Assembly (NCBI GenBank): GCA_017643325.1
Contig: JAEPNS010000041.1
Location: forward strand, 1-15,009
DNA length: 15,009 nucleotides
Origin: Alphaproteobacteria bacterium
GTDB lineage: Bacteria > Pseudomonadota > Alphaproteobacteria > UBA6615
Direction: 5' to 3'
The notes below the pieces were generated by a model. That model was not told where the DNA came from and ran no database searches. It was given only the letters and a program-made list of their open reading frames with translations. A program made the translations under genes and the position numbers. Shown in pieces: positions 1 through 6,402 of this stretch. Positions within the stretch are counted from its first letter, which is position 1, and every line of letters starts with the position of its first letter.

Positions 1-1527
1 GTTGTCATAGGTGCCGGTGGAATAGGTGGTGTTGCCGGCACCCCGGAAATGGCCATCGGAGTAGGCGAACCCGCCGTCGCTGCTCGTGAAGCTCTCGTCG
101 ACCACATCGACCGTGCTGACGACGGTGCCGGACGAACCGCCGGTGATGATGTCGTTGCCCGCGCCGCCGTCGATGGTGTCCGCGCCGGAGCCGCCGTCGA
201 TCGTGTCGTTCCCGGCCTGGCCGAAGATGGTGTCCTCTCCCTCTTCGCCGAACAGGGTGTCGCCGTCGGTGTCCGTGTCGGACGACGTCTGTGTGCCTTT
301 CACCTCGACATCGGAAAAGCTGATCTCGGCTTCCTCGCTCGACGTCGTCTTCTTGTTCAGGAAGCCGCCGAGCGTGATCGTGTGATCGCCGGAGGTCAGG
401 TTGCCGATATCGAGGGTGACTGTCTGCCAGCCGGAGTCGCCGCCGCCGCTGATCCGCGCGACATAGTCGTTGCCGTCGAGGCCGTAGAGTTGCCCGTCGA
501 TCGCGATCAGCACCTCTGCGTATTCGTCATTCTCCAGCTGGTTGGCGACGTCGAGCTGGTAGGTGAAGGTGATCTGCGTGCCTGTGGCGTCAGCGGCAAC
601 GCTGAAATCACGGCTGAAACCGCCCGACATCCCGTCGGTGATGTCCGAGCTGTCGATCCCGCCGAGCAGCACGCCGATCCGTCCGTCCGTTCCCGACCCG
701 GCGTGCGAGAGGCCCTGTTCGTATTCGGCGTTCCCGGTTCCGCGGAATGCGCCGTCGGCGTATGTAAACCCGCCGGTATCGCTGTCGAAGGTCTCCGAGA
801 GGAACGTGACGGTGTCGCCTTCGCCCGGCTGGTTTCCGCCGCGCAGGGTGTCGTTCCCGGATCCGCCGAACAGGGTGTCGTTGCCCCGCCCGCCGTAGAG
901 CTCGTCGTCGCCGAGCTGCCCGAGCAGCACGTCGTTGCCTGCGCCGCCTGCCAGCACATCGTCGAAGGTAAAGCTGCCGCTGCCGGACCCTTCCCCGGTG
1001 CGGGCGTCGAAGCGCGGGTCTTCCCAGCCCGCACCCCATGTGTAGTTGCTCTCGCCGCCGCCGTAGACATCGCCGTAAAGCACGTCGTCGTCGTCGCCGC
1101 CACGGAGCTCGTCGTTGCCCATGCCGCCGACCAGGAGGTCGTTTCCCGCACCGCCGGAGAGATAGTCATCGAAGCTCGCGGGCGTCCCGCTGCCGGAGCC
1201 TCCGGCGCTGGCCGCGCTTCCGCTTGCCGAGCCGGACCCGTCCGAGAATTCGTACCAGTCGTCGAAATAGTCGCCGAACAGCGCATCCTCTCCGGCGCCG
1301 CCGGACAGGTTGTCGTTCCCACCGGTGCCGACGATCAGGTCGTTGCCGTCGCCGCCGGAGACGTCGTTGCCGCGTTCGGAGCCGAACAGAAGGTCGCCGT
1401 TCCCGTCGGCGCCCAGCGTGTGGTCGCCGAGGATCACCGACAGTTCGTCGGAGGCATGGCTTGCGCCCGAGCCGGAACCGCTTCCCGACCCTGATCCGCT
1501 ACCTGAACCGCTGCCCGAACCTGACAT
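1..1527 (-). CDS. RTX calcium-binding secreted protein, C-terminus beyond window
   Basis: Partial gene: 509 codons are visible and the frame is still open at the left edge. At least 13 RTX-type nonapeptides of the GGxGxDxLx kind lie in blocks near residues 58-85, 124-151, 193-231 and 420-463; such repeats bind Ca2+ and fold as a parallel beta-roll after export. Between the blocks, residues 245-411 form a non-RTX, beta-rich module that looks like a jelly roll (it contains FRGTGN and ends SFSDVEVKG). A second copy starts at residue 478 (FRGAGN) and is cut off. There is no N-terminal signal peptide; residues 2-21 are (Ser-Gly)10. This fits type I secretion through a C-terminal signal outside the window, which is an inference from the family, and no ABC/MFP transporter genes are in view. 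The start is fixed: an in-frame TAG lies eight codons upstream (1549-1551) with no other start codon between, and AAAGGCGG precedes the ATG. The ligand or enzymatic role is unknown; adhesin or surface protein is possible. Confidence 0.9.
   Translation of the reverse strand, partial: MSGSGSGSGSGSGSGSGSGSGASHASDELSVILGDHTLGADGNGDLLFGSERGNDVSGGDGNDLIVGTGGNDNLSGGAGEDALFGDYFDDWYEFSDGSGSASGSAASAGGSGSGTPASFDDYLSGGAGNDLLVGGMGNDELRGGDDDDVLYGDVYGGGESNYTWGAGWEDPRFDARTGEGSGSGSFTFDDVLAGGAGNDVLLGQLGDDELYGGRGNDTLFGGSGNDTLRGGNQPGEGDTVTFLSETFDSDTGGFTYADGAFRGTGNAEYEQGLSHAGSGTDGRIGVLLGGIDSSDITDGMSGGFSRDFSVAADATGTQITFTYQLDVANQLENDEYAEVLIAIDGQLYGLDGNDYVARISGGGDSGWQTVTLDIGNLTSGDHTITLGGFLNKKTTSSEEAEISFSDVEVKGTQTSSDTDTDGDTLFGEEGEDTIFGQAGNDTIDGGSGADTIDGGAGNDIITGGSSGTVVSTVDVVDESFTSSDGGFAYSDGHFRGAGNTTYSTGTYDN
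1465..1524 (-). repeat. (Ser-Gly)10 coding repeat at the N-terminus of the RTX protein
   Basis: Ten Ser-Gly dipeptides directly follow the initiator Met. The serine codons are mixed (TCA, TCG, AGC, TCC) and the glycine codons use all four forms, so this is a protein-level repeat rather than a fresh DNA microsatellite. Similar SGSG linkers recur near residues 97-114 and 180-185. Confidence 0.85.
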
Positions 1528-1638
1528 TCTGCAAATTCCGCCTTTCGACTATGATCTCGTTGCGACCTTTGGCGGGCACGAAACCCCTGAACTCCAATCG
1601 ACTCTTCGCGACCCGACTGTATGTGCAGGGGCGAGAGT

Positions 1639-1652
1639 TGTGTTGCAACACA
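1639..1652. promoter_or_regulatory. Perfect 14-bp palindrome, candidate operator
   Basis: TGTGTTGCAACACA is identical to its reverse complement. It lies about 112 bp upstream of the RTX start codon, in the 235-bp gap between the DUF2336 stop and the RTX start. Its size and symmetry suit a dimeric transcription-factor site controlling the RTX gene. The binding protein is not identifiable from the sequence, and I see no convincing -35/-10 pair nearby. Confidence 0.4.
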
Positions 1653-1738
1653 TGCAAAAACCGGACCGTGAAAAATTCGCCTTTTGCACAATAAAATTAC
1701 GCATTTTGAGACGGTTAGCGAATATTAGCATAAAGTCC

Positions 1739-1753
1739 GTCGCAGGTCGCGAC
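1739..1753 (-). terminator. Weak hairpin after the DUF2336 gene
   Basis: GTCGC-N5-GCGAC starts 10 bp past the DUF2336 stop. Outer arms GTCCGT/ACGGAC (1773-1778 with 1735-1740) could extend it, and TTTAT follows on the minus strand. The T-run is short and set off from the stem, so this is only a possible terminator. Confidence 0.25.
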
Positions 1754-1762
1754 ACCCGAATC

Positions 1763-2944
1763 TCAGGTTGAAACGGACGAAATCGCCTCGATCTGGCGCA
1801 GGAGATCGAGGTAGTCCGGGTTGCGCCGCCAACGGTCGAGGACGCGCAGGGCCGCCTGCTGCCGGATCCGCGCGTAGACCTGTTCCGGCGACTGGCGCCC
1901 GATCGGGTATTTCCGGCCCTGTCCGGGCCGGGCCTTGCGGCAGAGTGCGAGCAGGGTCGTAAAGTCGTCCGTCGAGTGGCCGAACGCGCGGCACAGGATG
2001 GCCAGCCCCTCGCCGCCGGGCTCGTAGACCAGCCGCTGTACGAGTTTCCGGCGCAATTCCGCACCGTGTTCGATGACGCTCTCGAAGAGGGCGACTTCCC
2101 CGTGGCGCAACAGCTGGATCAACAGTTCGGCCGAACAGCCGTATTGCCCGACGAGCTGATCGACCAGGCGCCGGGTCGCCGTATTATCCTGGGCGGCGGT
2201 TTCGTCCGACCGCACCGCGGCGGCAACCGCGGATTCCATGACATCGTCGAGCTGTTCCGGATCGAGGTTGTGCCGATCGAGGATCTGGGTCCGCATCGCC
2301 GCGGACACCCACCAGTACATCCGGGTCGCCAGGTCCTTGGGCAGGTCGTGCCGCCGCACAAGGGGATTGCGAAAGCTGTCGATGCGCTGCGACTGCTCGA
2401 CCAGATACGACATTGTCTCGTGGGCAATCTGCGCGCCTTCGTTCGACAACAGGCGGTCGATGACGGTTTCGTCCTCCGTCTTCGCCAGCGCGTCCGACAC
2501 GCTTTCCGAGACCGACGTGCGCATGGCGATCGCGAGTTGATGCTCAAGCGAACGGTTCCGGATGATCTCGATCAGTTCCAGGTCCCGCAACGCCTCGCTG
2601 CGGACCAGGATCGGGTGGGCGATTTCCGCGTCGTCGTTGGCCAGGGCATTGACGAGATCGACGGGAGCTTCGGGTTCGTCCGACAGGCGGATCGCCAGAT
2701 GCTTGCGGACCGACACCTCCACGTCGTGGATGAGCTGGCGCAGGATATCCGTCATGGTTGCGCGTTCGCGCTCGCTCAACACCCGGCGCGTGTCGAAAAA
2801 CATGTCGCTGACAATTTCCGTCAGCTGGGCGCGCGCTTCCGCCGATCTGTCGCGCGCAAGGCGCAAAAGATCTTCGACTTCGAACTCCCGATCGGGTTCA
2901 CGTTCGGCAAACACTTGAAAACTCCGCTTCTTTGCATTTGCCAT
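1763..2944 (-). CDS. DUF2336 domain-containing protein
   Basis: A 393-residue soluble protein, almost entirely alpha-helical by composition, with HEAT-like helical pairs. Stretches typical of the DUF2336 family are present: EIAHPIL near residue 106, LLSNEGAQIAHETM, PLVRRHDLPKDLATRMYWWVSAAMR and a C-terminal helical region ending in VLDRWRRNPDYLDLL. The family is alphaproteobacterial and its molecular function is not established. No signal peptide or membrane segment is seen. The start chosen (MANAKKRSF) begins the charged domain but has no clear Shine-Dalgarno. An alternative ATG at 2977 (11 residues longer, MFTSWQAP) follows GGCGGGG at good distance and may be the true start. The frame continues open to 3205, but that part lies over the divergent 68-residue gene. 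A weak -35/-10 pair (TTGAGC at 3036-3031, TAAGAA at 3014-3009, 16-bp spacer) could drive it. Confidence 0.85.
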   Translation of the reverse strand: MANAKKRSFQVFAEREPDREFEVEDLLRLARDRSAEARAQLTEIVSDMFFDTRRVLSERERATMTDILRQLIHDVEVSVRKHLAIRLSDEPEAPVDLVNALANDDAEIAHPILVRSEALRDLELIEIIRNRSLEHQLAIAMRTSVSESVSDALAKTEDETVIDRLLSNEGAQIAHETMSYLVEQSQRIDSFRNPLVRRHDLPKDLATRMYWWVSAAMRTQILDRHNLDPEQLDDVMESAVAAAVRSDETAAQDNTATRRLVDQLVGQYGCSAELLIQLLRHGEVALFESVIEHGAELRRKLVQRLVYEPGGEGLAILCRAFGHSTDDFTTLLALCRKARPGQGRKYPIGRQSPEQVYARIRQQAALRVLDRWRRNPDYLDLLRQIEAISSVST

Positions 2945-3068
2945 TGTGTTCGAAGGGGCTTGCCAAGAAGTAAACATATCCCCGCCAATTTGCCGCGCAT
3001 TTATCACTTTCTTAAGACAATCGGGACTAGGCTCAATGTCTGCCTGTACCCGATTTGCACCGAGTTCC

Positions 3069-3275
3069 ATGTCCGACGCCATCACACCCGCCAGTCTCAA
3101 GTCGCTTCTCAGCCAGATCGAGCCGTCGCGGCCCGCTCCGTCCCGGGCGGCGGAACCGGCACGCCCGGACGCCGCGCGGGTGGCGAAGGCCGAAGAGCGC
3201 GTCAATGTGCCGAAAGATGCGGTCCGGCTCGATCCGAACGCGCCGCGCGGGACCTATCTGAACCTCACCGTCTGA
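3069..3275 (+). CDS. Hypothetical 68-residue protein
   Basis: I do not recognise this gene. It encodes 68 residues: an amphipathic start (MSDAITPASLKSLLSQIEPS), a Pro/Ala/Arg-rich middle that is probably disordered, and a more ordered end (VNVPKDAVRLDPNAPRGTY, then LNLTV). No membrane segment, cysteine or metal motif is present. It is judged real because its codons show the strong G/C third-position bias of neighbouring genes across the whole length, and because it ends just before a hairpin plus T5. The start is uncertain: the Shine-Dalgarno before ATG 3069 is poor, and in-frame ATGs at 3036 and 2946 exist but lead through poorly biased sequence. It is transcribed divergently from the DUF2336 gene with about 124 bp between start codons, so the two may share control. 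Function unknown. Confidence 0.65.
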   Translation: MSDAITPASLKSLLSQIEPSRPAPSRAAEPARPDAARVAKAEERVNVPKDAVRLDPNAPRGTYLNLTV

Positions 3276-3296
3276 CGGCGGGCCATCCGCGTTTTT
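3275..3296 (+). terminator. Candidate rho-independent terminator after the 68-residue gene
   Basis: ACG(G)CGG pairs with CCGCGT: six base pairs with one bulged G and a GCCAT loop, running into TTTTT (3292-3296). It starts at the last base of the stop codon. It is short but well placed between this gene and the Nudix gene. Confidence 0.4.
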
Positions 3297-3329
3297 GCAT
3301 TTCCCTGCCGGGCGCGCGAAAGTCCGGCC

Positions 3330-3914
3330 ATGGGAGATCAGGACCGAACTTCGTCGGCATCACCGCGCGGACCGGTGCACCGCGAGGTGCCCGACGGGGA
3401 TGAACTGGAACGCATGGTGTGCCGCGATTGCGGCTTCATCCACTACGTCAATCCGAAGGTAGTGACCGGCGCGGTCGTGACCTGGCGTCCGCCGGGGCGC
3501 GACCTTGCGAACGAGCAGGTCCTGTTGTGCCGTCGCGCGATCGAGCCGCGCGAGGGCTTCTGGACCTTGCCCGCGGGATATCTGGAACTCGGGGAGAGCA
3601 CCGAGGCAGGGGCGATGCGTGAAGCGCATGAGGAAGCGCGCGCCAGGATCGAGATCGACCGATTGCTCGCGGTCTACAACATCACGCGCATCTCGCAGGT
3701 GCAGACCATTTATCGTGCGCGCCTGGTGTCACCCGATGTTTCAGCGGGCCTGGAAAGCCTCGAGGTCGCACTGTTCGACTGGGCCGATGTGCCCTGGGAC
3801 GATCTCGCGTTCCCGACGGTGCGGTGGGCGTTGCGCCACTATCTCGAAACGCGGGACCTGGACGGCTTCGCGCCGTTCGGCAATCCGCCTGACGAGACCC
3901 CGGACTACGTCTAG
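3330..3914 (+). CDS. Nudix hydrolase with N-terminal CxxC (Nudix_N_2-type) element
   Basis: A 194-residue Nudix protein, predicted to hydrolyse a nucleoside diphosphate linked to another moiety using Mg2+; the substrate cannot be told from sequence. Residues 31-42 (CRDCGFIHYVNP) match the small N-terminal element of zinc-ribbon Nudix proteins such as the ADP-ribose/NADH pyrophosphatase-like group, although only one Cys pair is evident. The Nudix box spans residues 83-105: G83, E89, R97, E98, E101 and E102 are all present, but the final conserved Gly is Arg104. The catalytic glutamates are intact, so activity is expected. The C-terminal part (FDWADVPWDDLAFPTVRWAL) is typical of the family. The Shine-Dalgarno is weak. 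The stop overlaps the stop of convergent ispZ: the palindrome CTAG at 3911-3914 supplies TAG on both strands. Confidence 0.88.
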   Translation: MGDQDRTSSASPRGPVHREVPDGDELERMVCRDCGFIHYVNPKVVTGAVVTWRPPGRDLANEQVLLCRRAIEPREGFWTLPAGYLELGESTEAGAMREAHEEARARIEIDRLLAVYNITRISQVQTIYRARLVSPDVSAGLESLEVALFDWADVPWDDLAFPTVRWALRHYLETRDLDGFAPFGNPPDETPDYV

Positions 3915-4549
3915 GCGGCCCTGTCAGTCTCGCCGGGCGTGTCGGCCTCGCCGTCCTCGACCTGTTCGCGTAGGAACAATGGCGTCTGTGCGGCCGCGAA
4001 CAGAAGCGTCAGGGGCATAATCCCGAACAGCTTGAACGAGACCCAGAAATCGGTGGAGAAGTTGCGCCACACAACCTCATTGAGGATCGCGAGCACCACG
4101 AAGAAGACAGCCCACCGCAGTGTCAGGATCCGCCAGCCCCGATCGGTCAGTTGGACGGCAGCGCCGAGAAGCGGTTTCAGGAGCGATCTTCCCGCAAGCA
4201 GGCCGCCGAACAGGATCACCGCGAACAGAGAGTTCACAAGGGTCGGCTTGATCTTGATGAACAGTTCGTCCGCGAGGACCAGCGTCAGGGCCCCGAAGAA
4301 CAGGACGAATATCCCGCTGACCAGCGGCATGATCGGGAGCTTGCGTTCGGTCATCCATCCGGCGATCAGTGCGACCACCGTCGCCAGCATGAATGCACCG
4401 GTCGCCTCGAAGATCGCCTGCTGCGCCATCGGCTCTGCGCCCGGCGGGAGCCAGAGGTGACGGAGTTCGGGCAGGCCCTTGCGGCCATTGACCAGGAAGA
4501 AGACCACCAGTGGGCCGGCCTCGATGGCGAGCTTGATCCAGGGGCGCAT
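3911..4549 (-). CDS. ispZ: Inner membrane septation-type protein IspZ/YciB
   Basis: A 212-residue polytopic inner-membrane protein with about five hydrophobic segments. Family signatures are the start MRPWIKLAIEAGPLVVFF, then LADELFIKIKPTLVN near residues 92-106, and NEVVWRNFSTDFWVSFKLFG followed by MPLTLLF near the end. IspZ/YciB (septation protein A family) is linked to envelope integrity and cell division or septation in bacteria; its biochemical role is unsettled. The polar C-terminal tail is slightly longer than usual. It is the last gene of the minus-strand operon, 39 bp after the EamA stop. A weak AGCAGG lies upstream of its ATG. No intrinsic terminator can lie directly after it without falling inside the convergent Nudix gene. 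Confidence 0.93.
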   Translation of the reverse strand: MRPWIKLAIEAGPLVVFFLVNGRKGLPELRHLWLPPGAEPMAQQAIFEATGAFMLATVVALIAGWMTERKLPIMPLVSGIFVLFFGALTLVLADELFIKIKPTLVNSLFAVILFGGLLAGRSLLKPLLGAAVQLTDRGWRILTLRWAVFFVVLAILNEVVWRNFSTDFWVSFKLFGIMPLTLLFAAAQTPLFLREQVEDGEADTPGETDRAA

Positions 4550-4588
4550 GACGGGACGTAACCTGCTGTGTTCGAAGACTTGGAAGGG

Positions 4589-5452
4589 TCAGGCAGCAAA
4601 CTTAAGGGCTGCCGCACCGGCGGCAACCAATATTGCAGCCGGGATTCGCCTCGCCCCGAATTTTTCGCCGAGGACGAGGACGCCGATAAGGGCGGCAAAA
4701 ACCACGCCGGTTTCGCGCAGTGCGGCGACGCTGGCCACCGGGGCGTTGGCGAACGCGAACAGGATCAACCCGTAACTGCCCATCGCGATCGTAGCGCCGC
4801 CGATCCCCTCGAGCGCGTGCGCGCGGACATGCGCGAGGATCGAACCGCGTCGGGCAAGCCATGTGGCCCCAACGATCGGGATGGCTGCAAAAACCATGAT
4901 CCAGCAAAGGTAGAACAGTGTCGCGTTCGTCACGTCCGGTGCGATGGTCCGGATGCCGACCGCGTCGAAAAGCGAGTAGGCCGCAATGCAGGTGCCGGTC
5001 GCCAGCGCGAGGAGGATCGTGCGCGTGTCCGCACTCGCGACCTGCCGTGGTTCGAGCGTCAGGGCGACCACGCCCGCGACGATGACCAGGATCGAGACGA
5101 TTTCCCACATGGTCGGGATATCCCCGACGATGGGGGCGGACAACGCAGCGATGATCAGCGGCGCGCTCCCGCGTGCGATCGGGTAGACCTTGCCGAGGTC
5201 GCCGTGTGCGTACGCGTTCACGAGCAGGATGAAATAGGCCCCGTGCAACGCGCCGGAGCCGATCAGCCAGGGCCAGTGATGAGGCTCGGGAAGGGGCAGG
5301 AAGGCGGCGGCCACAACGAGCCCCCCGGTGCCGCCAAATCCGCCGATCATGCCGGAGGTCAGCCAGCGGTCGCTGCCGCCCTTGATCAGCGCGTTCCAGC
5401 TCGCGTGCAGGAGCGCCGCGAGCAGCACGGCGAGGACGACGGTGAGGCTCAT
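4589..5452 (-). CDS. EamA/DMT-superfamily transporter
   Basis: A 287-residue membrane protein with about ten hydrophobic segments arranged as two EamA halves (roughly residues 1-137 and 148-287). The first half opens with LLHASWNALIKGG, and the second carries the closing motif RETGVVFAALIGVLVLGEKF that is typical of DMT exporters. Such proteins move small metabolites, often amino acids or nucleotide-related compounds, across the inner membrane; the substrate cannot be inferred. Its ATG overlaps the ftsY stop in ATGA (5452-5449), so it is very probably translated by coupling to ftsY. Its place between ftsY and ispZ suggests co-expression rather than a shared pathway. Confidence 0.9.
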   Translation of the reverse strand: MSLTVVLAVLLAALLHASWNALIKGGSDRWLTSGMIGGFGGTGGLVVAAAFLPLPEPHHWPWLIGSGALHGAYFILLVNAYAHGDLGKVYPIARGSAPLIIAALSAPIVGDIPTMWEIVSILVIVAGVVALTLEPRQVASADTRTILLALATGTCIAAYSLFDAVGIRTIAPDVTNATLFYLCWIMVFAAIPIVGATWLARRGSILAHVRAHALEGIGGATIAMGSYGLILFAFANAPVASVAALRETGVVFAALIGVLVLGEKFGARRIPAAILVAAGAAALKFAA

Positions 5453-6402
5453 GCGTTCGCGTCTTGCGGGGCGTCGTCGTCGAGGCCCATGAGGCCTTCC
5501 GCAAAGGCTCTCGCCTCGAACGGTCGCAGGTCGTCGATCCCCTCGCCGACACCGACGGCATAGATCGGCAGTGAAAACTTGTCCGCGAGGCCGACGATCA
5601 CACCGCCGCGCGCCGATCCGTCGAGCTTGGTCACCACCAGGCCAGTGACGTCGACCAGCTCCCGGAAAGTCTCGACCTGGGCGTGGGCGTTCTGGCCCGT
5701 CGTGGCGTCGAGCACGAGGAGCACGTCGTGCGGCGCGTCGGGCTCGACACGCCCGATCACCCGGACGATCTTCTTCAACTCGTCCATCAGGTCGGCCTTG
5801 TTGTGCAGCCGTCCCGCCGTGTCGATCAGGAGGACGTCGGCTTGCTCGTTGCGCGCGCGTTCCATGGCATCGAATGCGATCGCCGCCGGGTCGCCGCCGG
5901 GCTCGCCCGCGACCACAGGCACCTCCGCGCGCTCGCCCCAGAGTTTCAACTGGTCGATGGCCGCGGCGCGGAACGTGTCGGCCGCGGCGAGCATCACCGA
6001 CTTCCCCTCTTCACGGAAGCGTGCCGCCAGCTTGCCGATCGTCGTCGTCTTGCCGGTGCCGTTCACGCCGGCGACGAGAATGACGCGCAGCCCGCCGTCG
6101 GCGACCATGTCCGAAATCGGCCGGGCGACAGGCTCGAGCATCTCGGCGATGTGTTCCGCGAGCGCACGGCGGACCTCGTCGGCGCCCGCGTCGGCGTCGA
6201 ACCGGCGTCCGGCGATGGCATCACGCAGCGAGGCGGCGGTCGTGACGCCCAGATCGGCCATGATCAGGGCGTCTTCCAGCTCGTCGAGCGTGGCGGCGTC
6301 GACCTTGCGGCCGGTAAAGATGCCCCCGATGTCGCCCGTCAATTTCGACGAACTGCGCGACAGGCCGCCGCGCAGCCGGGAAAGCCAGCCTCCGGAACTC
6401 AT
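5449..6402 (-). CDS. ftsY: Signal recognition particle receptor FtsY
   Basis: A 317-residue SRP receptor GTPase. It docks the Ffh-ribosome complex at the membrane for co-translational insertion. The NG domain carries G1 GVNGTGKTT (112-120), DTFRAAA (142-148), G3 DTAGR (194-198), G4 TKLD (258-261) and the closing VGVGEGIDDLRPF. The N-terminus (MSSGGWLSRLRGGLSRSSSK) is a short basic amphipathic segment suited to lipid contact. The long acidic A domain of the E. coli protein is absent. The start is set by ATGA overlap with the mtaB stop (6402-6399). The reading frame stays open upstream to 7227, but that extension lies wholly within mtaB and is not homologous. Its partner Ffh is encoded about 3 kb away on the other strand. 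Confidence 0.97.
   Translation of the reverse strand: MSSGGWLSRLRGGLSRSSSKLTGDIGGIFTGRKVDAATLDELEDALIMADLGVTTAASLRDAIAGRRFDADAGADEVRRALAEHIAEMLEPVARPISDMVADGGLRVILVAGVNGTGKTTTIGKLAARFREEGKSVMLAAADTFRAAAIDQLKLWGERAEVPVVAGEPGGDPAAIAFDAMERARNEQADVLLIDTAGRLHNKADLMDELKKIVRVIGRVEPDAPHDVLLVLDATTGQNAHAQVETFRELVDVTGLVVTKLDGSARGGVIVGLADKFSLPIYAVGVGEGIDDLRPFEARAFAEGLMGLDDDAPQDANA

Noticed and set aside
49..1494. Long open frame on the plus strand opposite the RTX gene
   Set aside because: It is antisense to an RTX gene whose repeats, fixed start and codon bias are clear; GC-rich repeats on the other strand keep mirror frames open. The translation is low-complexity Val/Ala/Arg without any domain.
1976..3403. 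475-codon plus-strand frame covering the DUF2336 gene
   Set aside because: It mirrors a recognisable DUF2336 protein and runs through the intergenic region and two plus-strand genes in other frames; no domain is seen.
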